34,460 nt of DNA, taken from a virus. A program made the translations under genes and the position numbers. Below, piece after piece: positions 1 to 8,531 of the stretch (position 1 is its first letter; every line of letters starts with the position of its first letter). The stretch spans positions 1 to 34,460 of the IMG/VR virus record IMGVR_UViG_3300035698_028141. One strand, written 5' to 3'. The notes under the pieces were generated by a model. That model made no database searches and was not told the origin of the DNA. It saw only the letters and a list, made by a program, of their open reading frames with translations.

Positions 1-409
1 CGTTATCACCAGGCTCTAGAAATGTCTCCGTATTAAGATCCAACTCGCTGATTTTCCTAAAGTCAGGGACTCCTATTCCTCCATCGGCATATGTTGCATA
101 ATACATACCGTATAGAAGACTCTTATTCAACATAAACATTCTATCAAATCCACCACTCTTCTGGCTATCTTCGAATAATACTACTGTTGCATTAGAACCT
201 ATCTCTCCAACGGTCGGCATTGGCCGACCGTCCTGCTTTCTAAAATTCTGAGTCATCCCGATTACAAAGAAATCATCTGGACTTGTACTACCGGCCTTTC
301 CTGCACAGATCACAATATCGTGTGCTCCGACAAAATTGACCGCTTTCAGATCCTTATCTATATGACTGTCTCTGTTATCCCTAAATTCGTCAACTTTATT
401 TTGGTTCAT
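1..409 (-). CDS. Partial tail gene after the sheath, possibly tail tube
   Basis: The reading frame starts at ATG 409 and stays open for 136 codons to the window edge, so the C-terminus is missing. A GGGAGA ribosome site lies about 6 bases upstream of the start, and the gene follows the sheath stop by 12 bases. The visible part is a soluble mixed protein beginning MNQNKVDEFRDN, with no signal peptide or membrane segment. Segments such as NFVGAHDIVICAG and RPMPTVGEIGSNATVVLFED look like beta-strand structural protein. In contractile phages the gene directly after the sheath is usually the tail tube, which is the only reason for that suggestion. It could equally be another baseplate or tail protein. 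Confidence 0.7.
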   Translation of the reverse strand, partial: MNQNKVDEFRDNRDSHIDKDLKAVNFVGAHDIVICAGKAGSTSPDDFFVIGMTQNFRKQDGRPMPTVGEIGSNATVVLFEDSQKSGGFDRMFMLNKSLLYGMYYATYADGGIGVPDFRKISELDLNTETFLEPGDN

Positions 410-421
410 AATTATCTCCCA

Positions 422-2599
422 CTAAACGTAAATTATTACATTTGCTCTGTTATGTGGAGAGTAGTAATCTACACTTGTCTTAATATCTGATTGATCAGGA
501 TTTGTTGCATTTTGTACAACACTAAGCACCTTAAGCTCTGAGAATATTCTCTCGTCAGTCACAAACTTTCTTCTAATGCCTGATATAGCAGAATTAAGCT
601 TATTTAGCGTCCCAGCTGTTACCGGAGAGTTAGGATCACTTGAAAGTCTATTAATCTTACCCTTCGCGATAAACGGCTTCAATGTTGCTCTTATTTCGGC
701 AGCACATAAATGAGTTGCTATAACCAGATCCTCTTCCCTCTTCTCTAATGTGTCTGGATCAGTAGTTGTCTGATGATAGATTATAGGCACAGAGCTTACA
801 TTCTCTTGCCATATAATCTGCCATCCGGAGCTCTTCATATTCTCAATCTGATCACCACTAAAATATTCCACACTAGGAACAGATGTGATTGCTGATGGTG
901 TATCATTAGTTGTACTATATCCAGGATCAAGCTGTGCTCTAAATCCAGCTACTAACGCTGCTACTGCAGAACCGGGAAGAATGTCCAAGCCCATAAAGGC
1001 ATAAGCTGGAAGCATTGTAACAAGTTCACTATCAAATGTATCGCCTGGTAGTCCTCGCATAGCATCATAGTCATCATCTGCATCGCATCCAGTACAGTCT
1101 ACGAAATTTGTACCTTCAGCTATCTCACTAAGATCAGCTCCACCATAAGCAGCAGCAGATGCATCTACATAACCATATCCCAAGTTAACCAAAGGCATGC
1201 TACACCATAAGTGACCTTCATTTCTTGCCTCAACAGCAGTACGTGCTATTACTGCAGCCTTATACAAGGCTAGAACAGCTAATACAGCCGCTCTATCAGT
1301 AACATCATCAAACCTATACGTTGGAACTAGGTGATATGCTTTGTATTTTGATATTGCATTAATCGCGATAGAAACCTGCGCTGTGCTTACCGCATTAGAA
1401 GCTCCATAGGCTGGAGTGTCAACATCAACATCCATAGCGTATATAGAGAACTTGCTCTGAGAGGCTATAAAGAAACATGCTGCATCAAATGCTAAGTGAC
1501 TTAGTGGATTAACCACTGAATTAGCACCGAACAGATCAATCAAATCTCCCATAGTGGTTATTGTATGTTTACCCTGGACACTAGCCCTATTAGCAATTAT
1601 TGACATTCTAATCTTTGGAGATCTCTTAGGATAAACAGTAGGAGTACCCTTAACTATACCACTATAGTCATGATAAAATTCCCATGTATCAAGTACTGTA
1701 GCTGTTGCGAAATATGCACTGTCTAGATCTTCTTTACAAATTACGGTTAACTCATAAGTAGCTTTATCAATTGAAGAGATATAAGCTGTAGCGATTTGAC
1801 CAACCGTACCAGATGTTGTTGGTAGTTTAGCTTCGTCATGATAGAATAAGCAACCAGTAAGCGTATCACCACCCGAGTCAGGAACAGCAGCACCGTAATA
1901 GAATAAGTAAGCTTCCCCACCAAGGTTATATTCTGCCCATCCGCCATCTGTGTTAAATCCTGCAGCATCATCTACATCTAATGTATATCCATCACCAACC
2001 GCGGTTACGAGTGTAATGGCCACAGCAGTTTCTGAACCTTGAACAATTAAGATATCTCCCTTTTCAAACTCTTCGATGTTATCTTCAATATCGGAATCTG
2101 TTCCTTCATCAGATATAGTATAAACATCTCCACCAACCGCTACCACATTAATGTCACCTGAATGAGCAAATTTCTTTGCAAGTAACTGGTCTATCCCTAC
2201 AGTTGCAAGGTGCTTACTAGCTACAACACCATTATAATCTGCAGCACTCGAAATAGCTAATGGAAGCTTACAGTTAGGAGCAACACCGGTTGCAGTATCA
2301 TCTGCTGACGCCATTGATAACTGATTCCCACCATCAGGATCTTCTACAAAAAATTCAACATCAACAACATTAACAATTTGATCATCTACCAACGGCTTCA
2401 ATATTTGGCTTATGTCATAGCCTACACCGCCAGCAGCGACATTAACAAGTAAATTTAATCCAGGATCACCAATAACACATAGCTTCCTTTCTTTTTCTGT
2501 TCTCAGAGGTGGGCCTATAATCAATCCCTCCTGAGTTACCTCTTTACCAATAACTGTTTCGTTCTGGTAAACTATCTGAGTAAATACTCCGCTTCTCAT
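422..2599 (-). CDS. Contractile tail sheath protein
   Basis: This 725-residue protein has the features of a myovirus tail sheath, the outer contractile sleeve that drives the tube through the host envelope. The N-terminus (RSGVFTQIVYQNETVIG) resembles the start of sheath proteins. The middle and C-terminal part carries a long alpha/beta domain, with SVPIIYHQTTTDPD at about 620-640 and an end reading YYSPHNRANVIIYV, which resembles the sheath C-terminal handshake strand. An extra beta-rich, Asp/Gly-rich segment at roughly 90-310 is probably a surface insertion and explains the large size. I chose ATG 2599 because AAGGAG lies 8 bases upstream; a GTG at 2608 overlaps that ribosome site. It follows a tail-completion candidate and precedes the next tail gene. 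No targeting tag is present. Confidence 0.88.
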   Translation of the reverse strand: MRSGVFTQIVYQNETVIGKEVTQEGLIIGPPLRTEKERKLCVIGDPGLNLLVNVAAGGVGYDISQILKPLVDDQIVNVVDVEFFVEDPDGGNQLSMASADDTATGVAPNCKLPLAISSAADYNGVVASKHLATVGIDQLLAKKFAHSGDINVVAVGGDVYTISDEGTDSDIEDNIEEFEKGDILIVQGSETAVAITLVTAVGDGYTLDVDDAAGFNTDGGWAEYNLGGEAYLFYYGAAVPDSGGDTLTGCLFYHDEAKLPTTSGTVGQIATAYISSIDKATYELTVICKEDLDSAYFATATVLDTWEFYHDYSGIVKGTPTVYPKRSPKIRMSIIANRASVQGKHTITTMGDLIDLFGANSVVNPLSHLAFDAACFFIASQSKFSIYAMDVDVDTPAYGASNAVSTAQVSIAINAISKYKAYHLVPTYRFDDVTDRAAVLAVLALYKAAVIARTAVEARNEGHLWCSMPLVNLGYGYVDASAAAYGGADLSEIAEGTNFVDCTGCDADDDYDAMRGLPGDTFDSELVTMLPAYAFMGLDILPGSAVAALVAGFRAQLDPGYSTTNDTPSAITSVPSVEYFSGDQIENMKSSGWQIIWQENVSSVPIIYHQTTTDPDTLEKREEDLVIATHLCAAEIRATLKPFIAKGKINRLSSDPNSPVTAGTLNKLNSAISGIRRKFVTDERIFSELKVLSVVQNATNPDQSDIKTSVDYYSPHNRANVIIYV

Positions 2600-2622
2600 C
2601 TTGTACACTCCTTTATCGAATT

Positions 2623-3132
2623 TTATTGCACTTCTTCTCTTATTTTATCGACAACTGCTGCTACCCTAACGGTAAATGTCACCCTAGTTACATGCAGCCC
2701 CGCCTTTCCAAAACGCCTGATTACAGTAGGCGCAATAGTGGCGTTATCGAATACCTTTAAAACTCTGATTTTTTCTTGTGATGGAGAATGTATTCCGGTT
2801 TGCATCTTGTCAACTAATATCTCGGCTATAGTCCTACTTTCTTCATCAAGGCTTGATATACAGTCTGCGTATACCTCTATATCCTTAGTATTCTGGAATG
2901 TTTTCTTCCTTTCCCAAAAATCATAAGAGATCAGCCCATTACTTTGATCAGTTATTACGTTTTCGCGACCAAGTTTTACTATAATTACAGGAGGTCCTGT
3001 ATTTTCTCCATAAGCAGCAGCAAATCCAACGCCATTATACCCTTTATCAAGATGATTCATCTGGGCTTTTAGCCACTCTATCATTGTTATCTTCAATGCT
3101 ACTGATCTAATTGGTAAATTGGTGTTACTCAC
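2623..3132 (-). CDS. Probable tail-completion / tail terminator-like protein
   Basis: This 169-residue protein has no motif I can name securely. It begins with a helix-rich segment (SVALKITMIEWLKAQMNH) and is followed by strand-rich sequence containing PPVIIVKLGR, a KDIEVYADCISS segment and a final strand-like VTRVTFTVRVAAVV. This layout, and the position between connector-like genes and the sheath, fits tail terminator or neck proteins that cap the tail tube. The start is a GTG at 3132 with GGAGG 6 bases upstream, lying inside the last codons of the preceding gene, which suggests translational coupling. The function is inferred mainly from position; another neck or minor tail role is possible. 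Confidence 0.55.
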   Translation of the reverse strand: MSNTNLPIRSVALKITMIEWLKAQMNHLDKGYNGVGFAAAYGENTGPPVIIVKLGRENVITDQSNGLISYDFWERKKTFQNTKDIEVYADCISSLDEESRTIAEILVDKMQTGIHSPSQEKIRVLKVFDNATIAPTVIRRFGKAGLHVTRVTFTVRVAAVVDKIREEVQ

Positions 3133-3886
3133 CTTCCACCTCCAGGTTCATCGCTGGATGACTTATCGCCACCTTTCTCATGGTAAAATCTTGTTTTACC
3201 ATAAACTTCTTATTATTGGGCAACGCAGTCAATTCAGATACCTGGGGAGGGCTATCTATAATATATCGATCTGCGGAAGACTTAATAATAATATCTCCCT
3301 CGCTTAAGACCGGATAGTTAATCGTCCACCCAGCGACTATTTCTTCATTCGTTGCTAATCCGTCTGAATAGTCAACAGAACGGTTAGAGTTCCCGAAAGC
3401 TACATAAATACCTATTGGTCCTTTATAGCCATTGCCGAGACGTCCTGATCCATCACATGTATTACAAAGCGACTGAACTCTCTTTTGTAGCTCCGTACTA
3501 TAACACTCAGGACAAAATTTATCGTTATCAATTGCAATATACACGTCTACTTGGGTACCGGCAAGACCTTCCTTTAGTGCATAGCTGAATTCATCTACCA
3601 CATTGTATAGATAATTATCACCGGTCTGGTCTAATGTTACTGTTTGAAGAACAGTGTCCCCATTTCTTAAGCGATATCTGATCCCATCATTCCTTAAAAA
3701 CAACTCACTACTATCCAAGAAGAATGTTGCAGATCCAGTATACAATAAATCCCATGGGGCACCGGGGGATATCTCTCGTTCTATGATTATATTCTTATCA
3801 GCCAAATTCTCATTATCCCAATATATATATGCAGTTTTAAGGGCAATCCTTTTGGCGATCAATGTTATCTTTTTCAATGCCCCCAT
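3125..3886 (-). CDS. Connector/neck-region protein with zinc-ribbon-like insert
   Basis: This is a 253-residue beta-rich protein. Two CxxC pairs, CPEC at about 124-127 and CNTC at about 141-144, frame a short loop followed by GSGR and look like a small zinc ribbon inserted in the middle. The rest has alternating strand-like segments (YRLRNGDTVLQTVTLDQ, GDIIIKSSADRYIIDS). It overlaps the upstream 135-aa gene by 13 bases and the downstream GTG-started gene by 8, so it belongs to the same neck block between capsid and sheath. A head-tail joining or neck role is inferred from position alone. The N-terminus (MGALKKITLIAKRIALKTA) is basic and helical. Confidence 0.6.
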   Translation of the reverse strand: MGALKKITLIAKRIALKTAYIYWDNENLADKNIIIEREISPGAPWDLLYTGSATFFLDSSELFLRNDGIRYRLRNGDTVLQTVTLDQTGDNYLYNVVDEFSYALKEGLAGTQVDVYIAIDNDKFCPECYSTELQKRVQSLCNTCDGSGRLGNGYKGPIGIYVAFGNSNRSVDYSDGLATNEEIVAGWTINYPVLSEGDIIIKSSADRYIIDSPPQVSELTALPNNKKFMVKQDFTMRKVAISHPAMNLEVEGE

Positions 3887-4281
3887 CCCCCTTCTAAGTT
3901 AGCACCATATTTAAGAGATTGCAGGCTACTATCAAACTCAGCAGCTATTTCTTGTACCATATTCATAAGGATCGTTAGATTTGCTTCTCTATTGATCTGC
4001 ATTCCACCTTCTGCTATTACTATATAGTTGCTAGCCTTAAGAATATTTTCGCTGCCCATAAGCTTTGATGCCACGCCTAATACTATTAACCTATCCTGTA
4101 CATCTTCCAACGCATAAGATGAATTAGGTATGTATTTATAGTTTATATCCAAAAGAGCTAAGTCTATAGCTGAATCAAAGTCTTGTGGTGTATATCTTAA
4201 TTTATACCCTGCTAACCGATTCAGGGTAGCCCTGTCCTTTAACATTCCCCTAACTAATTGTTCTAACTTTTGTCTGGTCAT
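3874..4281 (-). CDS. Small helical head-completion/connector-like protein
   Basis: This 135-residue, mostly helical protein begins MTRQKLEQLVRGMLKDR and contains YTPQDFDSAIDLALLDINYKY, a pattern like the small alpha-helical head-completion (adaptor) proteins that bind the portal. It starts at ATG 4281, just after a strong terminator that closes the preceding gene, and leads the neck/tail block with 13-base overlap to the next gene. I see no catalytic motif. The adaptor assignment is inferred from size, helicity and gene order. Confidence 0.5.
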   Translation of the reverse strand: MTRQKLEQLVRGMLKDRATLNRLAGYKLRYTPQDFDSAIDLALLDINYKYIPNSSYALEDVQDRLIVLGVASKLMGSENILKASNYIVIAEGGMQINREANLTILMNMVQEIAAEFDSSLQSLKYGANLEGGWGH

Positions 4282-4295
4282 TATTATCTCCTAAC

Positions 4296-4336
4296 AAAAA
4301 AGGGCTGACAAGGTTCCCCACCACTGTCAGCCCTTT
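4296..4336 (-). terminator. Rho-independent terminator
   Basis: On the minus strand, AAAGGGCTGACA pairs perfectly with TGTCAGCCCTTT across a 14-base loop, followed by a run of T (plus-strand A run 4296-4301). It lies immediately downstream of the TPR-like gene and upstream of the neck genes, separating the two. Confidence 0.85.
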
Positions 4337-4350
4337 CAATATTACTACCC

Positions 4351-5427
4351 TTATTTAGGGCTATTTATTTTAGCAATCGCTGCTACAAGAAATTCTGCTT
4401 TTTTCTTCATAGTCATTTTATTATAGCCTGGCATCTTGATCTTATGCTTGGCCTTAAAGTCTCTGATCGTGTTAAGCCCGCCTTCTACAAAGTATTCTAC
4501 TGTATATTTTGACGAGTCTATCAGCTCTTTACCAGCTTTTGCGCCTGTGCCTTTTTCTGCTACTTTCTCATCTTCTGGGTTCGTAACTTCTTTCTCAGTC
4601 TCAGTTACGCCATCATTAGTGTCTGGTTCTTCACCTGTGACTTCTTCTGTGACTTTCTCATCATCTTTGGGATATAAGCCTTCAACTAATTGCTGAATAC
4701 CTTCCTGCTCTGCTTCTTTTGGATATAGTGCTATAATCTTCTCGAAAAGGTCAACAGCTTCAACTATTTTCTCAGCTTCGTTTAGCTCTTTTGCTTCCGC
4801 ATACATCTCTTCAAATGTTGGGTCTATAGATGAAATAGAAGTAAGCAACTCTTCTAATTTATCTTCTAAGGCGTATTCAGGACATTCTTCAATGAGTTTT
4901 TCTAAGAGGAGAATTGCTTCATTGATCTCATCTTTATCAATATGAAGCTTAACATCAATATAAAGACCCTTATATGCCTCGTATCTAATCTTAAGTTCTA
5001 ACTCTTCAATCAGATTAGAGAGTTCTAATTTTACTGATAATTTTGGATACTGTTCGACCGCTTTCTTGAGGATTTCAATTGCATCACTATATTGTAATTC
5101 CCCTATAAGAGCATTTGCTTCATTTACCATTTTGTCGAATTCTTCAGTAATACTCGGTTTATCGTCCTTAGTGATCTCAATCTTTTTCTCTTCACCAACT
5201 ATCTTAGCAAACAGTCTGACCTTTTTATCCCATTTGCCTGGTTCTTCATCTAGACTAACTAGTCCTACCGATTCTAATTGATCATATGTTTGCTGGTCAA
5301 TCACGCGAGATGCGCCGAATGGCAATCTTGATACAAAGCCACTGCCCATATCTTTTACTCTTACACTAGCTCTTCTTCTGAATCTTGGATGTTGTGCGGA
5401 AATGTTTTTTACCTTATAAATATTCAT
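4351..5427 (-). CDS. Acidic TPR-like protein following the major capsid gene
   Basis: This 358-residue protein has three parts. The first ~75 residues are basic and then mixed (MNIYKVKNISAQHPRFRRR). The middle has about three TPR-like helical hairpins, for example YSDAIEILKKAVEQYP, INEAILLLEKLIEECPE and IVEAVDLFEKIIALYPKEA. A low-complexity acidic Glu/Thr linker follows, then a basic C-terminal helix region (GGLNTIRDFKAKHKIKMPGYNKM). I chose ATG 5427 because GGGAGA lies about 7 bases upstream; an upstream extension to 5448 would run through that site. The gene is bounded by terminators on both sides, so it can be expressed separately. It may be a capsid-associated or assembly protein binding partners through its TPR groove; this is inference. 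Confidence 0.7.
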   Translation of the reverse strand: MNIYKVKNISAQHPRFRRRASVRVKDMGSGFVSRLPFGASRVIDQQTYDQLESVGLVSLDEEPGKWDKKVRLFAKIVGEEKKIEITKDDKPSITEEFDKMVNEANALIGELQYSDAIEILKKAVEQYPKLSVKLELSNLIEELELKIRYEAYKGLYIDVKLHIDKDEINEAILLLEKLIEECPEYALEDKLEELLTSISSIDPTFEEMYAEAKELNEAEKIVEAVDLFEKIIALYPKEAEQEGIQQLVEGLYPKDDEKVTEEVTGEEPDTNDGVTETEKEVTNPEDEKVAEKGTGAKAGKELIDSSKYTVEYFVEGGLNTIRDFKAKHKIKMPGYNKMTMKKKAEFLVAAIAKINSPK

Positions 5428-5446
5428 CTTAAAGTCTCCCTTTAAC

Positions 5447-5478
5447 AAAAAAGCATAGGCGAGGCACGAAGCCCCGCC
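5447..5478 (-). terminator. Rho-independent terminator after the major capsid gene
   Basis: On the minus strand GGCGGGGC pairs with GCCTCGCC (one G-T wobble) around a 5-base TTCGT loop, and a T run follows (plus-strand A run 5447-5452). It lies 20 bases past the stop of the major capsid gene, a usual place for a terminator that sets high capsid transcript levels. Confidence 0.82.
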
Positions 5479-5497
5479 AATACATTAAAAATATCCG

Positions 5498-6493
5498 TTA
5501 TTGGACCTGTACTCTCAATCTCACTACACCTCTAGAATCTCCAAATCCTAGACCGGCATATCTCCAGCTACTCCATTCGAAAACGTCCTCATCCCATCTG
5601 GACCAAACATTATCTTTACCAACTCTGATTACCTTACCAAGGAATGCAGGATCTACAAAACAGTAAATGTAGTAATACTTATTGGTTCCCGCAGAATCAG
5701 TATCGGTGCTCATAAAGTAATAATCATCGTCTCTGTTCAACCCTTCTTTTACAGTAGTGATAACAGGAAGACTAAACAAAGTCTTAATCTTATGACCACC
5801 ATAAAGTCTTTCACCAGCATCAGCACCAAAGTTTGTACCTTCTTCAGTAAGGATGTAGTTCCAGCAAGAGTTTGACATCAAGAATGTTTGTGGAATTAAT
5901 TCTTGTTCTGATATCATGTTCATAAGAGCGATGATATCTTTCTTATCTGCACCAGTGATCCAATCTGCATTAACATAATGAGCACCGGAAGACCAGCTTC
6001 CATACTCAACAGCAGTCTTGACACCAGCCATAAACAATCCATCCTGCATGCGGATGATCTTGTTTGCAGAGTTTTGCTTAATCATGTTCATTAAGCGTGG
6101 AGCAGCCATCAATTCGATCTGTGGCTTTCTAACTTTCTCTGACTTCAATTTACCAACGCTGATTGTATATTTGTTGCTTGTCACGAAGGTAGCTTTAGTT
6201 CCGGCCCTGAAAGATGTCTCCAGAGCTACTGCATCGATCTCAACGTCTTCCATGTAGTAGAACTCGTCAGTTGTTTTTTCACGTTGAACATTAGGGTGAT
6301 TAATATCAGCATTAATTACCGGTAATATCTGCTCAACAATTGATCCTTCACGCACGATGGTTCGGATAATATCTTCACCATATGTATCGTATGCTAACTT
6401 AAAACTAACCAAATCATCCGATGCTAGATGTGAAACCATCTCATCAGCTAATTTACCTAATTCCGCTTGCTTCAAAAATTCATTCTTATCCAT
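5498..6493 (-). CDS. Major capsid protein (HK97-fold type)
   Basis: This 331-residue protein has the length and composition of an HK97-type major capsid protein. It has a helical N-terminal part, an E-loop-like strand region (FRAGTKATFVTSNKYTISV), a long spine-helix-like segment (KPQIELMAAPRLMNMIKQ) and a C-terminal beta domain (KTLFSLPVITTVKEG, then SSWRYAGLGFGDSRGVVRLRVQVQ). Gene order is diagnostic: scaffold-like genes, then a decoration-like gene, then this gene, then a strong terminator. The N-terminus reads MDKNEFLKQAELGK, and F-L-K-Q-A matches the hydrophobic-x-K-x-A core of the tagged proteins, so a short N-terminal peptide may be cut off on maturation. Family knowledge supports the capsid role; cleavage is inferred. 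Confidence 0.85.
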   Translation of the reverse strand: MDKNEFLKQAELGKLADEMVSHLASDDLVSFKLAYDTYGEDIIRTIVREGSIVEQILPVINADINHPNVQREKTTDEFYYMEDVEIDAVALETSFRAGTKATFVTSNKYTISVGKLKSEKVRKPQIELMAAPRLMNMIKQNSANKIIRMQDGLFMAGVKTAVEYGSWSSGAHYVNADWITGADKKDIIALMNMISEQELIPQTFLMSNSCWNYILTEEGTNFGADAGERLYGGHKIKTLFSLPVITTVKEGLNRDDDYYFMSTDTDSAGTNKYYYIYCFVDPAFLGKVIRVGKDNVWSRWDEDVFEWSSWRYAGLGFGDSRGVVRLRVQVQ

Positions 6494-6506
6494 GATCTCC
6501 CCCTAC

Positions 6507-7019
6507 CTATATTGGCTTAGGCACAATGTATCCTGCGCCAACCGTTGATATTTTGTATGTAAGACCACTTGATGCGTCAAAGTCTTCCATTGCTATTGCC
6601 ACACAGGTACGATGATCTGAAGCACTCGTTAATGTAATAAACTTACCGTCTGCATTAAGAGTTAAACGATCACCCTCAGAACCAGTGCTTGAAAATTTAG
6701 CTGCTGGTAAATTACTTACCTCAAAAGGAGCTGTAAAATGTATAATTGCTCCCTTACCCCATGTTACTGCTGTTGGTGGATCTGCTGTCTCACCAGGTGC
6801 AGAACGTGCAGCACCTAAAGGAATATCAAGGCTATTACTTGGTGCAACAGCCATTCCAACCTGTCCCAAGTTTAATGCCTCATCTAACGCTAAACTAGCT
6901 GCTGGTAACCAGCCAGTTGATCCATACATTAAAACATCTCCGACAGCAATAGTCTCGCCAGACTTATAATCAACGGCAATATTATCGCCCATGTTCGAGT
7001 ATATCTTTACTTCTTCCAT
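6507..7019 (-). CDS. Capsid decoration / head stabilisation-like protein
   Basis: This 170-residue protein is rich in Gly, Ala, Ser and short strands, with segments such as SGETIAVGDVLMYGSTGW and GSEGDRLTLNADGKFITL. This resembles small beta-barrel phage proteins of the DUF2190 / decoration type, often encoded directly before the major capsid gene. It has no membrane segment and no Lys/Ala processing motif. It starts at ATG 7019 with GGGAGA upstream and ends 13 bases before the capsid gene. The binding role on the capsid surface is inferred from composition and position. Confidence 0.6.
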   Translation of the reverse strand: MEEVKIYSNMGDNIAVDYKSGETIAVGDVLMYGSTGWLPAASLALDEALNLGQVGMAVAPSNSLDIPLGAARSAPGETADPPTAVTWGKGAIIHFTAPFEVSNLPAAKFSSTGSEGDRLTLNADGKFITLTSASDHRTCVAIAMEDFDASSGLTYKISTVGAGYIVPKPI

Positions 7020-7034
7020 AATTATCTCCCTTAC

Positions 7035-7514
7035 CTATTTTTGTTGTGAAAATACTGCGATCTGTTTTTCCAGGTGCGCTGTCTTGCTTACTGGAGGTTT
7101 TGGTTCTTCATCATCTGTTGCAACTTTTGCAATCTTCGTAGAGTCGCTAATTAATTTTCCGTCACCATGATCTCCACCATTCATTTCAGAAACTACCTGT
7201 GCTATCTTTTCAGTACTAAGGTTCATATCCATTAAGCTAGCAACTTTAGATGCTTTCTTATCTTGAGTAATCATTCCTTTATCTATGGCCTTTTGTACCA
7301 ATAATTCTATTTCTGCTTTCTTCTTTAATCCTGCAAGTTCTTCTTGCGAATCATTATATTTTCCAGTGATTTCTTCTACCGTTCCTTCCAACTCAGCAAT
7401 CTTTGTCTTCTGAGATGCAGACTCCTCACCAGCTAACTTTAATTGATCAGCCGCTTCAGATACGTTTTGCTTCAATTCCTTAAATTCTTCCTGACCTATT
7501 TTGACGTATTTCAT
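7035..7514 (-). CDS. Coiled-coil scaffolding-like protein
   Basis: This 159-residue, highly charged helical protein has a long coiled coil over roughly residues 8-75 (QLKLAGEESASQKTKIAELE, then TVEEITGKYNDSQEELAGLK). A less ordered acidic part follows and the end is a short basic segment. Such proteins encoded just before the decoration and capsid genes are commonly scaffolding proteins that shape the prohead and are then lost. Its C-terminal half contains I-A-K-V-A and V-S-K-T-A, matching the core of the recurring tag, which would fit digestion by the phage protease. No close family is recognised beyond this pattern. Confidence 0.55.
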   Translation of the reverse strand: MKYVKIGQEEFKELKQNVSEAADQLKLAGEESASQKTKIAELEGTVEEITGKYNDSQEELAGLKKKAEIELLVQKAIDKGMITQDKKASKVASLMDMNLSTEKIAQVVSEMNGGDHGDGKLISDSTKIAKVATDDEEPKPPVSKTAHLEKQIAVFSQQK

Positions 7515-7548
7515 TGCTGACCTCCAGCTTGCTCCTGCTCTAATCTAT

Positions 7549-7827
7549 TTAATAGGGGAGTTTAGCCACAGCGTTTCCACCTAGCTGGTATCCCTGAGCA
7601 AATATTCTTGGATCTTCTTTCTTATCTTTGTGGCGTTCAATACCCATACCTGCAGCAAATCCGCCACCCGCAACGGCAGTGGCACCTGTTCCTACTATTA
7701 TTTTCTGCAATGTTGGACTCAGATCAGCTAGAGCTTTTAACCCAAAAACTAGCTTTTTTCTCAATATTATCCTCTTTGAGAGGGACATCTTCACCAATAA
7801 ATAATGCAGCCACCTTGTCGATTGCAT
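7549..7827 (-). CDS. Gly-rich hydrophobic segment, probably the shifted C-terminus of the upstream acidic gene
   Basis: This frame overlaps the end of the 265-aa acidic gene in the +1 frame and continues past its stop. The part beyond the overlap is clearly protein-like: ALADLSPTLQKIIVG, then a glycine-rich hydrophobic stretch (TGATAVAGGGFAAGMGIE), then a charged tail ending GGNAVAKLPY. No convincing ribosome site precedes any internal start (an ATG at about 7788 has only GGTGA nearby). A similar LSP-x-x-QKII pattern occurs in the separate 49-aa gene at 26637-26786. I think this is the true C-terminal part of the preceding gene, joined by a frameshift near the A-runs at 7737-7759. A separate small membrane protein is the alternative. 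Confidence 0.45.
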   Translation of the reverse strand: MQSTRWLHYLLVKMSLSKRIILRKKLVFGLKALADLSPTLQKIIVGTGATAVAGGGFAAGMGIERHKDKKEDPRIFAQGYQLGGNAVAKLPY

Positions 7828-8521
7828 CTTTTATTGATATCCCAATTGGTTGGTCACCATCTTTAATCTTTGCTTCTGGTTCTGGTGGTTCTACTGGTTC
7901 CTTGGGAGGATTGCCAGGATCACCGGTATCTACAGGATTATCCGCTTGAAGCTCAGTTTCCTTTACGTCTTGATCAACGGGAGGGGCTTCTTCTTTGGTC
8001 GTAACCGGCTCCGCTGGTTCCTTAATCTCAACTGACGCATCAGAAGGCTGTGGACCTTCTGCTGTTTTTTCAGGTTCTTCGGAAGGAGTTTCTGCTGGTT
8101 TCGCAGGCTCATCTTTTTTAGTTTCATCTTTTTTAGGTTCTTCCTTAGGCTCTTCCTTTGGTTCTTTTTCAGGCTCTTCCTCAGCTCCTTTCTCAGCTGC
8201 TGCTAATTCTTTTTCAGGATCGACTGGTGCTGGGTCTGCCGAAGGATTCTCTTCACTTTTAGCTGGGGCATCAGGTGCTGGCACCTTTGTCTCAACTGGC
8301 TCTGCTGGCTCCTCTATCTTTACAGATGTATCATCGATTACAGGTGTCTCAGTCTCTGACACCTTATCCATAGCTATTTTCAATTTATCTGCGAAAGCTC
8401 CAGGATTTAATTCTACCTTTACTTTTTCCTTTTGCTCATCTTCTGCTACTTTTTCGATAATTTCATCTACCTCGATAAGGAGATCTTTCATAATATCCTT
8501 ATGTGTAGCTATCTTATCCAT
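7724..8521 (-). CDS. Acidic Pro/Glu/Lys-rich core or scaffold-like protein
   Basis: This 265-residue protein starts with a helical segment (MDKIATHKDIMKDLL, then EVDEIIEKVAEDE). A long low-complexity region of Pro, Glu and Lys follows at about residues 70-225, containing two related copies of S-V-x-I-x-E-P-A-E-P-V. A short helical part, SIKDAIDKVAALFIGED, precedes the stop. Motifs of the form hydrophobic-x-K-x-A occur at least four times (MDKIA, IEKVA, IDKVA, IEKKA). Very acidic, processed proteins upstream of the capsid gene are typical head-core proteins. The reading frame ends abruptly in VKSSS while a Gly-rich segment continues in another frame, so the annotated C-terminus is doubtful. 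Confidence 0.6.
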   Translation of the reverse strand: MDKIATHKDIMKDLLIEVDEIIEKVAEDEQKEKVKVELNPGAFADKLKIAMDKVSETETPVIDDTSVKIEEPAEPVETKVPAPDAPAKSEENPSADPAPVDPEKELAAAEKGAEEEPEKEPKEEPKEEPKKDETKKDEPAKPAETPSEEPEKTAEGPQPSDASVEIKEPAEPVTTKEEAPPVDQDVKETELQADNPVDTGDPGNPPKEPVEPPEPEAKIKDGDQPIGISIKDAIDKVAALFIGEDVPLKEDNIEKKASFWVKSSS

Positions 8522-8531
8522 AGTATCCCCC

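Noticed and set aside
7724-8521. Related S-V-x-I-x-E-P-A-E-P-V segments as a mobile repeat
   Set aside because: They are low-complexity, in-frame parts of one acidic protein and not a DNA-level repeat element.
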